From the NCBI RefSeq assembly GCF_009363755.1, contig NZ_CP045417.1, forward strand, positions 124,001-188,000: a stretch of 64,000 nt of DNA, given 5' to 3'. The stretch is from Halomonas sp. THAF5a. Its GTDB lineage: Bacteria > Pseudomonadota > Gammaproteobacteria > Pseudomonadales > Halomonadaceae. Of this stretch, positions 27,290 to 36,700 are shown one piece after another (position 1 is the first letter of the stretch; each line of letters opens with the position of its first letter). Under the pieces are notes generated by a model. That model had not been told where the DNA came from and searched no databases. It saw only the letters and a list, made by a program, of their open reading frames with translations. Position numbers and translations under genes: made by a program.

Positions 27290-27943
27290 ATGAGAGCCAA
27301 GGGGTTATGGATCGTGGGCTTGAAGCCCCTGGTGGCGCTAACACTGCTGCTGAGCCTGACCGGCTGCGCCATGCTGGCGCCGGCGCCGCCGGACAACCAG
27401 TCGAACGTCTGCGAGATCTTCCGCGAGCAGCCGGACTGGTACGACTATGCCCGGGCCTCCGAGCAGAAGTGGGGCACGCCCATCGCCACCCAGATGGCCT
27501 TCATCCAGCGGGAGTCCAGCTTTCGCAGCCACGTGAAGCCGCCGCGCACGAAGCTGCTCGGCTTCATCCCCTGGACCCGGCCTTCGTCGGCCTACGGCTA
27601 CGCCCAGGCCCAGGACCCCGTGTGGGGCGAGTACGAGGCGGACGCCGGGCGGCCGTTCGCGCGGCGCACCCACATGAAGCACGCGACGGACTTCATCGGC
27701 TGGTACAACGCCCGCACCCGGCGCATGACCGGCGTATCCCTCAATAACCCCCGCCACCTCTACCTCGCCTACCACGAGGGGCAGGGCGGCTACCGCCGCG
27801 GATCCTGGCGGGGAAAGCCCGGCGTTCGGCGTGCGGCCGGTCAGGTCGCGCGCACGGCTGCCCGCTATCGCAGTCAGCTGGCCGCCTGCGAGGCGGAGTT
27901 CCGCTGCGACGGGCTGCTCGAGATCTGGCCCTTCTGCCGCTGA
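27290..27943 (+). CDS. transglycosylase SLT-domain lipoprotein
   Basis: 217 residues from the ATG at 27290, chosen because a lipoprotein signal begins there (LVALTLLLSLTGC, lipobox Cys about 26) and GGAGAGAGG precedes it; the frame is open further upstream without coding character. The lysozyme-like core reads MAFIQRESSFRSHVKPPRTK with the likely catalytic Glu in QRESSF, followed by SSAYGYAQAQDP and a YLAYHEGQGGYRRG segment, all typical of SLT lytic transglycosylases that cleave peptidoglycan glycan strands. Short for an SLT enzyme. Anchored in the outer or inner membrane by acylation. Six of the C-terminal residues include two Cys that could form a disulfide (CEAEFRC). Confidence 0.9.
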   Translation: MRAKGLWIVGLKPLVALTLLLSLTGCAMLAPAPPDNQSNVCEIFREQPDWYDYARASEQKWGTPIATQMAFIQRESSFRSHVKPPRTKLLGFIPWTRPSSAYGYAQAQDPVWGEYEADAGRPFARRTHMKHATDFIGWYNARTRRMTGVSLNNPRHLYLAYHEGQGGYRRGSWRGKPGVRRAAGQVARTAARYRSQLAACEAEFRCDGLLEIWPFCR

Positions 27944-28030
27944 CGCCGACAACGGTTGTCTCCGCGGCGGCCCGGGCCTAAGGTTGGCGCCTTTCTGCCA
28001 TCCGCCACTGAAGCGTTCGGAGAGGATCCC

Positions 28031-29026
28031 ATGATCGACGAGCACCGCGGGCCAGGCCGCCACGACGCCCTGTTGCGTCCCCTGCCGGCGGATGACGACG
28101 CCAGCGGCTGGATGATCAGCTACGTCGACATCATGACCCTGCTGGTGGCCCTGCTGGTGCTGATCATCACCCTGGGCGAGCTGGGCGCCGGGGCCGATCC
28201 CTCGAAGGCCAACGAGCGCGATGCCCCCGCCGCACCGTCGACGCGCGAACTCGGCGTGCCGCTCCCCGAGCCGCTGCGGCGCGTGATGGCCAGTCGCGAG
28301 GCGCCGGCCGCCGCGCCCGGGGCCCTCTCGCCCCGTGCCGTCTCGGCCGCCCTCGGGGTGGCCGGACTGCCGGTGGCGCGTCCCGCGCCGCCCCCCGCGT
28401 TGCTGGCGCAGCCGGACAGCGTCGCGACATCGGACGAGACGCGGGAGGCATCCCCTGTCGACGGGCCACAGTGGCTGATGTCGGCCGGCGTCGACCTCTC
28501 CCGGCCGCTTACCGACTACCTGGTGGTGCTTGCCGACGCGCCGCCGCTGGGCGTCGAGGCGGTCGATGCGGCCGCCGTCGAGGGCGCGCGGGCGGTGAGC
28601 GAGGCGCTCGAGGAGGCGCCGTATCTCGCCGATCTGGACGGCATGGAGGTGTCGCGGATCCCCGAGGGTGTGCGGCTGCGGGTCGAGGATCGCCTGCTGT
28701 TTCCGACCGCGGAGGCCGAGCTGACCGAGGAGGGACGCGCCCTGGTGGCGTCGCGGCTCGCCGAGATGGTGCGGCGCCATCCGGGAGAGGTAGCGGTGGA
28801 GGGGCACTCCGACAGCCGGGCGATCCGCACCGAGCGCTTCCCCTCCAACTGGGCGCTCTCCAGCGCCCGGGCCATCGCCATCGTCGAGGCGCTGGTGGCG
28901 GCCGGCGTCGATCCGACGCGGCTCCGCGCCGTGGGCCTGGCCGACACGCGCCCCCTGGCCGGCAATGCCACCGCCGAGGGGCGCGCCCGCAACCGCCGGG
29001 TGGAGGTCGTGATCCAGGCGCGCTGA
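28031..29026 (+). CDS. MotB-like OmpA-family membrane protein, no MotA partner
   Basis: 331 residues. One N-terminal TM (about 35-56) reading WMISYVDIMTLLVALLVL; the Asp in YVDIMTLL aligns with the proton-binding Asp of MotB/ZorB/PomB type ion-channel subunits. A long Pro/Ala/Glu-rich linker follows, then a C-terminal OmpA peptidoglycan-binding domain (about 210-331: DRLLFPTAEAELTEEG, VEGHSDSRAI, RARNRRVEV). GAGAGG precedes the ATG. No MotA/ExbB/ZorA-like gene is present in the window, so it is either an accessory stator, or works with a partner elsewhere. An OmpA-type structural protein that merely kept the Asp is the alternative. Confidence 0.85.
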   Translation: MIDEHRGPGRHDALLRPLPADDDASGWMISYVDIMTLLVALLVLIITLGELGAGADPSKANERDAPAAPSTRELGVPLPEPLRRVMASREAPAAAPGALSPRAVSAALGVAGLPVARPAPPPALLAQPDSVATSDETREASPVDGPQWLMSAGVDLSRPLTDYLVVLADAPPLGVEAVDAAAVEGARAVSEALEEAPYLADLDGMEVSRIPEGVRLRVEDRLLFPTAEAELTEEGRALVASRLAEMVRRHPGEVAVEGHSDSRAIRTERFPSNWALSSARAIAIVEALVAAGVDPTRLRAVGLADTRPLAGNATAEGRARNRRVEVVIQAR

Positions 29027-29169
29027 TCGGGTCGCCGAGGGGACTCAAGGCGCGCGCAGATCTCCGTCCCGTCGCAGCGAGAGGCCGCGGCTCGCCAGCA
29101 CCCGCTCGCTGCCATTAGGAGTGATAGAGTAGTGGCGACCCCCGCAAGTGCGAGTAACCGACGACGCCC

Positions 29170-29397
29170 ATGCCCAGTATCGACGTGGTGATCGAACTCT
29201 CCCATGAGGCCTGCCTCGCGCACTATGCGGGGCAGGTGGCCCAGGTGCAGACGCGCAGCCTGGATGGGCGCCGGGTGGTGTTTCCCGCCGAGGCGCTGCG
29301 GCGCGTGGTGACTCGCGACGGCGTACACGGTCGCTTCCGGCTGACCTTCACCGAGGCGGGCCGCTTCTGCGCGATTCGCCGTCTCGGGGCGACCTGA
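29170..29397 (+). CDS. DUF2835 family small protein
   Basis: 75 residues: HYAGQVAQVQTRSLDGRRVV, FPAEALRRVVTRDGV and GRFRLTFTEAGRF match the DUF2835 pattern of a compact beta-rich cytosolic protein. No signal peptide or membrane segment. Function unknown. Encoded alone between the MotB-like gene and the large GGDEF/EAL gene, with 143 bases upstream that include an AT-richer stretch (ATTAGGAGTGATAGAG) that could hold a promoter. Confidence 0.85.
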   Translation: MPSIDVVIELSHEACLAHYAGQVAQVQTRSLDGRRVVFPAEALRRVVTRDGVHGRFRLTFTEAGRFCAIRRLGAT

Positions 29398-29572
29398 GCC
29401 GGCGTCCATGCGGGTTGGAGAGGGAGCCGGATGACGAGCATACTGGGCGATGTTTGGCTACGATACCGCGATGATGCCCGACGCTCGTCGGGCGACGCGG
29501 GGGCAGGGAGGCGCCCTCGCCGATCGGGTGGGGTGGCCACCGGTCGATACCTCGTGCAGGGAGCACACTGCC

Positions 29573-32500
29573 ATGCCCTTCAAGAGCCGTGACATTGCCT
29601 TCGATAGCTGGCTGCTGATGGTCTCGGCGGCCTTCGTGTTGATGGGCCTGATCGGGGTGGTGCAGGGGTGGCGCACGTCGGCGCCGACCCTGCTGGTGCC
29701 GGATGCCGCCCTGGCCACCCTGCTGGGGGGCGGCGGCCTGCTCGCCACGGTGCAGCAGTGGCGGGGCGTGCGCCTGGCCTCGGGTGTCGCGCTGCTGGGC
29801 CTGATGCTCTATACCCTCGCGCACAATGCCCTGCTCGGGGGGAATCAGGTGGGCGTCTCCTGGTTGTCGGGCGGCACGCGCGTCTCCACCGGGTCGGCCG
29901 TGTTGATGACGATGGCGGCGCTCTGCCTCGCGGGAGGGCTTGCACGGCCCGTGTTGCGCTGGCCATGGCGGCTGGTGGGGCTACTGTTGATGGGCTATGG
30001 GCTCCTGGTGCTGGCCGTGGGGCCGCTCTCTCCCACCGGTGCCTGGGGGTTACAGGCCCTGACCGCCTCGCCCTGGGTGGTGGCGCCTTTCGCGTTGCTT
30101 TACGGCGTCGCCATGCTGACGATCGCCGCCAGGCCAGGCGCGCTGTCCCTCCAGCTGGGACGCACGGCGATCCTGGCCGGCCTGGCCGGCGTCCTGGTCA
30201 GCTGCCTGACCTGGTTCCTGCTCAGCGGCCAGCAGCAGCAGCGGGTTCACCAGCAGGCGGAACACGTGCTCGACAACGTGCGCCTCAATGCCGACCAGCT
30301 GATGCACTCCCACCTGCAGCAGATGCAGCGCATGGCCGAGCGTCTGGATGGGGCGGCCGAGCAGCGTGAGACCGCCGCGGCGATTCGCGATGCGGCCCAC
30401 TATCTGCGTGACATTCCCAGCCTCGAGGTCGTCGGCCTGCTGGAGGCAGGCCATGACTGGCACTGGCAGCAGGCGCGCAGCGATGAGGCACGGCGCCGGC
30501 TGGCGCGCTGGATGCAGACCCCGCGGGTCGACGACTGGCTGGGCCTGCCCTTTCCCGATCCTCGCATGATGGTGCCCGACCAGGCCGCACCCGGCATGGC
30601 GCTGCTGGCGATCGCCCTGCCGCGTTGGGAGCAGCAGCTGGTGGCCGTGCTCGACATGGCGACCCTCCTGGATCTCGGGCTGCGCGTCCAGCTGGGCGAC
30701 CTGCAGCTACGCCTCGCCCGGGATGGCGAGCCGCTCGCCGTCCTGACCGCGCCGGGCCGGGTCGCCGGCCAGGCGGCCGACGCGCCGGTCCTCGCGGACC
30801 GCCACATCGGACTTCCCGGAGGCACGATGCTCAGCCCCTCCGTGCAAGCCGGCCCCGGGGTGAGCGGGCTTCACGCCAGGGTGGTGCCTGCCGCCGTGGC
30901 CCTGGGCGGGTTGACGCTCAGCTATCTGCTGGTCTTCAGCCTGGGCCTGGTCCGGCTGGTGATGGGGCGCTCCCGGGACCTGGTGGCGGCGCGGGAACAG
31001 CTCGAGCAGCAGCAGGCCATCCAGTCGATGATCGTCGAGGAGGCACCGCTCGACCGCACGCTCGAGGCGACCTGCGAGATGCTCGAGGCCCAGCTGCAGG
31101 GCGGCCTCTGCTCGATCATGCAGGCCGACGACCAGGGCCGCGAGCTGCGCCTGGTCGCGGGACGGCGCCTCTCGGCACCCTACCGGCAGGCGATCGCCTC
31201 GGTGACCATCGGTCCGGATATCGGCGCCTGCGGCAGCGCCGCCCATCGCCGTGAGCTGGTGGTCTGTCGGGATCTCGCCAGCGATCCTCGCTGGACAGGG
31301 TTGCATCACCTGGTCGAGCGCGAAGGGCTCCGGGCCTGCTGGTCCTACCCGGTGCTCTCCCGTGATGGCCGGCTGCTGGGGACCTTCGCCACCTACTATC
31401 GGCGACCGTCGGTGCCGGACGATCAGGAGCTCGAGCGCATCGTCCAGGCCGCGGACCTGGTCGCCCTGGCCATGGAGCGCGCCCAGGATCGCCGCGCCCT
31501 GTGGGAGAGCGAGCAGCGCTACCGGTCGCTCTTCACCTACAACCCGGATGCGGTGTTCTCCCTGGACCTGCAGGGGCATTTCGTGACCGCCAACGACCAC
31601 TGTGCCGTCCTGACCGGCCACTCCGCCGAGGCGCTCCGGGGCAGGCACTTCGCCGAGTTCCTGCGGGCGGAGGACCTCGCCGCGGTGCAGCAGAAGTTCG
31701 AGCGTACGGGGAATGGTGAGCCCTGCCGCTATGACCTGCCGGTGCCGCACCGCGACGGCACCCTGCATTGGCTGGACCTCACCACCCTGCCGGTGGTGGT
31801 GGAGGAGCGCATCATCGGGGTCTACGGCATCGCCAAGGACGTGACGCGAGAGCGGGAGTACGGAACACGGCTGCGGATCCTGGAGCGCAGCGTGGAGGCC
31901 AGCGTCAACGGGGTGCTGATCGCCGATGCCGGCGTGGCCGGCCTGCCGATCATCTATGCCAACGACGCCTTCCAGCGCATGACGGGCTATGCCCGGGAGG
32001 AGGTCATGGGACGCAACCCGCGCTTCCTGCAGGGCAGCGAGACCGACCCGGCGGCGGTCCAGACGCTGCGTCGCGAGCTGGCGCAGCATCGTGAGGTGCA
32101 TGTCACCCTGTGCAACTACCGCAAGGACGGCACGCCGTTCTGGAACGATCTCCATATCTCCCCGGTGCGCGACGAGCGGGGGACGGTCACCCACTATGTC
32201 GGCATCCAGCATGACATCTCGGAGCAGAAGGCCTACGAGGCCCACCTGACCTATCACGCCGGCCACGATGCCCTGACGGGGCTGGCCAACCGCAGCCTGC
32301 TCGAGGACCGCCTGGTGCACGACCTCGAGCTGGCGAGGCGCCAGGGCAAGCGGCTGGCGGTGCTCTTCCTCGATCTCGACGAGTTCAAGCCGATCAACGA
32401 CAGCCTCGGTCACGCCGTCGGTGACGAGCTGCTGCGCGGGGTCGCGCGGCGCCTCTCGGCGGCGATGCGGCCGGGCGATACCCTGGCGCGCCTGGGGGGC

Positions 32501-33556
32501 GACGAGTTCGTGGTGCTGCTGCCGGATCTGCATGACCCCGCCGAGGCGGGGCAGGTGGCCGAACGGCTGCTGACCATCGTGAGCCGGCCGTACCGGGTCG
32601 GTGAACACGAGCTGTCGCTGTCGTGCAGTATCGGCATCGCCGTGAGCGGTGCCGAGCTGGCTCAGCCGCTCGAGCTCATCCAGCAGGCCGACATGGCCAT
32701 GTATCGAGCCAAGCAGCAGGGGCGCAACGCCTGCCAGTGGTTCTCGTCCGAGATCGTCCACCGGATCGGCGATCGCGTGGCGCTCCGCAACGAGCTGCAG
32801 GAGGCGATCGAGGCGCACGCCTTCGAGCTCCACTATCAGCCCCTGATCGATCGTGCGGGGCGTGCCGCGGGCGTGGAGGCCCTGCTGCGCTGGCCCCATC
32901 CCACGCGAGGCTATGTCTCGCCCGCCCAGTTCATCCCCCTGGCCGAGGAGACCGGGCTGATCATCCCGATCAGCGAGTGGGTGCTGGCCAGGGCCTGCGA
33001 GGACCTGCGCCAGCTCGACCGGGCCGGGCTCGGCAGCCTCAACGTCGCGGTCAACCTCTCGCCGCTGCAGTTCCAGCGCGCGAGCTTCCTCGCCAACCTG
33101 CGCGAGACCCTGGCGGTCACCGGGCTGCCGGCGCCCCAGCTGTCGCTGGAGCTGACCGAGGGCATCCTGATGGATGACACCGAGGGCGCCATCGAGACCC
33201 TGCACGCCCTGAGGGCGATGGGCGTGGGGGTCGCCATCGATGACTTCGGCACCGGCTTCTCCAGCCTCAGCTACCTCAAGACCCTGCCCATCGACCGGGT
33301 CAAGATCGACCGCAGCTTCGTCAGGGAGGCCACCAGCCGGGCGGAGGACGCCGCCATCATCCAGGGCATCATCTCCATGGCCCACCATCTCGGACTCAAG
33401 GTGGTCGCCGAGGGGATCGAGCACGAGCCGCAGCATCGCCTGCTGCTGGCCCACGGCTGCGACCTCTTCCAGGGCAACCATTTCGCTCGGCCCATGCCCC
33501 TCGAGTCGCTCCTCGACTTTCTTGCCGAGCACCGCTCGCTGTCGGTCGATGACTAG
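29573..33556 (+). CDS. membrane GAF-PAS-LOV-like-GGDEF-EAL c-di-GMP protein
   Basis: 1327 residues from the ATG at 29573 (GGGAG upstream). N-terminus has about seven hydrophobic segments (to about 225), then a periplasmic-type region and another TM (about 440-465). Cytosolic part: GAF (about 490-640), PAS (about 645-765), a LOV-type PAS (about 770-895), GGDEF (GGDEF near 978) and EAL (VEALLRW near 1103). The LOV motif reads GRNPRFLQG where photoreceptors have GRNCRFLQ; other flavin-contact patterns (NYRKDGTPFWN, GIQHD) are kept. RxxD inhibitory site (RPGD) is five residues before GGDEF. EAL residues look complete (NLSPLQF, ELTEG, DDFGTGFSS, KIDRSF, AEGIEH). Substrate-sensing and light or redox input to c-di-GMP is the likely role. 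Confidence 0.92.
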   Translation: MPFKSRDIAFDSWLLMVSAAFVLMGLIGVVQGWRTSAPTLLVPDAALATLLGGGGLLATVQQWRGVRLASGVALLGLMLYTLAHNALLGGNQVGVSWLSGGTRVSTGSAVLMTMAALCLAGGLARPVLRWPWRLVGLLLMGYGLLVLAVGPLSPTGAWGLQALTASPWVVAPFALLYGVAMLTIAARPGALSLQLGRTAILAGLAGVLVSCLTWFLLSGQQQQRVHQQAEHVLDNVRLNADQLMHSHLQQMQRMAERLDGAAEQRETAAAIRDAAHYLRDIPSLEVVGLLEAGHDWHWQQARSDEARRRLARWMQTPRVDDWLGLPFPDPRMMVPDQAAPGMALLAIALPRWEQQLVAVLDMATLLDLGLRVQLGDLQLRLARDGEPLAVLTAPGRVAGQAADAPVLADRHIGLPGGTMLSPSVQAGPGVSGLHARVVPAAVALGGLTLSYLLVFSLGLVRLVMGRSRDLVAAREQLEQQQAIQSMIVEEAPLDRTLEATCEMLEAQLQGGLCSIMQADDQGRELRLVAGRRLSAPYRQAIASVTIGPDIGACGSAAHRRELVVCRDLASDPRWTGLHHLVEREGLRACWSYPVLSRDGRLLGTFATYYRRPSVPDDQELERIVQAADLVALAMERAQDRRALWESEQRYRSLFTYNPDAVFSLDLQGHFVTANDHCAVLTGHSAEALRGRHFAEFLRAEDLAAVQQKFERTGNGEPCRYDLPVPHRDGTLHWLDLTTLPVVVEERIIGVYGIAKDVTREREYGTRLRILERSVEASVNGVLIADAGVAGLPIIYANDAFQRMTGYAREEVMGRNPRFLQGSETDPAAVQTLRRELAQHREVHVTLCNYRKDGTPFWNDLHISPVRDERGTVTHYVGIQHDISEQKAYEAHLTYHAGHDALTGLANRSLLEDRLVHDLELARRQGKRLAVLFLDLDEFKPINDSLGHAVGDELLRGVARRLSAAMRPGDTLARLGGDEFVVLLPDLHDPAEAGQVAERLLTIVSRPYRVGEHELSLSCSIGIAVSGAELAQPLELIQQADMAMYRAKQQGRNACQWFSSEIVHRIGDRVALRNELQEAIEAHAFELHYQPLIDRAGRAAGVEALLRWPHPTRGYVSPAQFIPLAEETGLIIPISEWVLARACEDLRQLDRAGLGSLNVAVNLSPLQFQRASFLANLRETLAVTGLPAPQLSLELTEGILMDDTEGAIETLHALRAMGVGVAIDDFGTGFSSLSYLKTLPIDRVKIDRSFVREATSRAEDAAIIQGIISMAHHLGLKVVAEGIEHEPQHRLLLAHGCDLFQGNHFARPMPLESLLDFLAEHRSLSVDD

Positions 33557-33729
33557 CCGGATACCCGTGCGCCATCCCGAGCGTTTACTCAGTGTCGTCC
33601 CGCGCCACCGGGGACCTTAGGCAAGCCGCGCCATGGCGCCTACGCTTAAGTGATGGCTTTCGACAATGGCGACGGTCGCGCGGGTCGCATGAGGGCCCCG
33701 TGTCGCGTCGCTGCGGCAGGAGAATCGAT

Positions 33730-36700
33730 GTGAATGATGCAATGAGAGGCCTGGACGGCAGCGAGCGGGTTCCCGAGAGCGAGCTGCGCTCGCGCATCCG
33801 CGCCCACTACGACGTCGACGAGGCGGAGGTGCTGCGCGGGCTGGTCGAGCGCATCGCGCTCTCGGAGGAGGAGCGCCAGCGGGTCGCCGAGGCCGGCGCC
33901 AACTACGTGGCGCGGGTGCGCAAGGAGACCTCGCCGTCGATGATGGAGTCGTTCCTCGCCGAGTACGGGCTCTCCACCGCCGAGGGCGTCGGCCTGATGT
34001 GCCTGGCCGAGGCGCTGTTGCGGGTGCCCGACGCCGAGACCATCGACGACCTGATCCACGACAAGATCGAGCCGTCCGACTGGGGCGCGCACCTCGGCAA
34101 GTCGTCCTCGTCGATGGTCAACGCCTCGACCTGGGCGCTGATGCTGACCGGCAATGTGCTGGAAAAGGATCCCAAGGGCCCGGTGCGCGCACTGCGCGGC
34201 CTGGTGCGGCGCATGGGCGAGCCGGTGGTGCGCACCGCGGTGGGCCAGTCGATGAAGATCCTCGGCCGCCAGTTCGTGCTCGGCCAGACCATCGAAGAGG
34301 GCATGAAGAATGCCCGCGAGCTCGAGAAGCAGGGCTACACCTACTCCTACGACATGCTGGGCGAGGCGGCGCGCACCGACGACGACGCCCTGCGCTACCA
34401 CGATGCCTACGCCACGGCGATCCGCGCCATCGCCAAGCAGGCCAAGGGCGACGTGCGCGGCAGCCCCGGCATCTCGGTGAAGCTCTCGGCGCTGCACCCG
34501 CGCTACGAGACCACCCACCGCGACACCGTGATGAGGGTCCTGGTGCCGCGCGCCCAGGAGCTGGTGAAGCAGGCGGCCAAGGCCAACATCGGCTTCAACA
34601 TCGACGCCGAGGAGCAGGATCGTCTGGATCTCTCGCTGGACGTCATCGAGGCGCTGCTCTCCGATCCGGACCTCGACGGCTGGGACGGCTTCGGGGTGGT
34701 GGTGCAGGCCTACGGGCGCCGCGCCGCGCCGGTGATCGAGGCCCTCCACGAGATGGCCGAGCGCTACGACCGCAGGATCATGGTGCGCCTGGTCAAGGGC
34801 GCCTACTGGGACACCGAGATCAAGCTGGCCCAGGAGATGGGCGTCGAGACCTTCCCGGTGTTCACCCGCAAGGTCAACACCGACGTCAGCTACATGGCCT
34901 GCGCACGCATGCTGCTGGAGCGACGCGATCGCATCTACCCGCAGTTCGCGACCCACAACGCCCACACCTGTGCCGCCATCATCGCCATGGCCGGCGATGA
35001 CAAGGAGAGCTACGAGTTCCAGCGCCTGCACGGCATGGGCGAGTCGCTGCACCACATCGTCCGGCAGGCGGAGGGCACCCATTGCCGCATCTACGCGCCG
35101 GTCGGCGCCCACCGCGACCTGCTGGCCTACCTGGTGCGTCGCCTGCTGGAGAACGGCGCCAACTCCTCCTTCGTCAACCAGGTGGTGGACGACTCGATTC
35201 CGCCGAGCGAGGTCTCCAAGGATCCGGTGGCCGAGCTCGAGCGCCTGGGTGACGCCATCGCCAGCCCCTCGATCCGCCAGCCCGGCGAGCTGTTTGCCCC
35301 GGAGCGCCAGAACTCCCGGGGCTATCGGATCAACGAGCCGGCCTCGATCCTGCCGCTGATCTCCGCCCGGGAGGCCTTCGCCGACGCCACCTGGACGGCC
35401 GGGCCGATGCTCGCCGGGAGCCCGGCGCCCCAGGGCAAGGCGCGCGATGCGCGCTCTCCCGCCGACACCTCCCGGGTGGTCGGCCAGGTGCATGAGGCGA
35501 CCCGGGAGGAGGTGGCGGCCGCGCTGGACGCCGCCGAGGACGGCTTCCAGGCGTGGTCGGCGCTGCCGGTGGCCGAGCGCGCCGAGGTGCTGCGTCGCAC
35601 CGCGGACCTCTATGAAGAGCACATCGCCGAGCTGACCGTGATCGCCACCCGCGAGGCCGGCAAGATGATCTTCGACGGCATCGCCGAGGTGCGCGAGGCG
35701 GTGGACTTCCTGCGCTACTACGCCAACGAGAGCGAGCGCCTCGAGGCCGAGGAGCCCGGCAGCGCCCGGGGCATCTTCGTCTGCATCAGCCCCTGGAACT
35801 TCCCGCTGGCCATCTTCACCGGCCAGATCGCCGCCGCGCTCGGGGCCGGCAACGCGGTGCTCGCCAAGCCCGCCGAGCAGACGCCGCTGATCGCCGCCCG
35901 GGCCGTCGAACTGATGCGCGAGGCCGGCCTGCCCGAGGCGGCGCTGCAGCTGCTGCCCGGCGACGGGCCGACGGTGGGCGGCCCCCTGACCAGCGATCCG
36001 CGCATCGCCGGGGTCTGCTTCACCGGCTCCACCGAGGTGGCGCAGATCATCCACAAGGCGCTGACCCAGAACGCCGGGCCGGACGCGGTGCTGATCGCCG
36101 AGACCGGCGGGCTCAACGCCATGATCGTGGACTCCAGCGCGCTGACCGAGCAGGCGGTTCGCGACATCCTGATCTCCTCCTTCCAGTCGGCCGGCCAGCG
36201 CTGCTCGGCGCTGCGCATGCTCTACGTCCAGGAGGAGGCCCGGGAGCGGCTGTTGACCATGCTCGACGGGGCCATGGACGCGCTGGTGATCGGCGATCCC
36301 TGGAACACCGATACCGACGTCTCGCCGGTGATCGACGCCGAGGCCCAGGCCGATATCACCGCCTACGTGGAGGCCCAGCGCAAGGCCGGCAAGCTCTTGA
36401 AGACCCTGCCGGCGCCGGACGTCGGTACCTTCGTCACCCCGGCGGTGGTCGAGGTCGGCGGCATCGAGGATCTGGAGCGCGAGGTCTTCGGGCCGGTGCT
36501 GCACGTGGCCACCTTCAAGGCGCGGGAGCTCGACGAGGTGGTCGACGCGATCAACGCCAAGGGCTACGGCCTGACCTTCGGCCTGCATACCCGCATCGAC
36601 GATCGCGTGCAGCAGATCGTCGAGCGGATCCACGTCGGCAACGTCTACGTCAACCGCAACCAGATCGGCGCCATCGTCGGCTCCCAGCCCTTCGGCGGCG

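Noticed and set aside
30707..33532. 941-codon open frame antisense to the GAF-PAS-GGDEF-EAL gene
   Set aside because: Shadow of a real gene; low-complexity His/Gln/Arg/Gly composition and no ribosome site.
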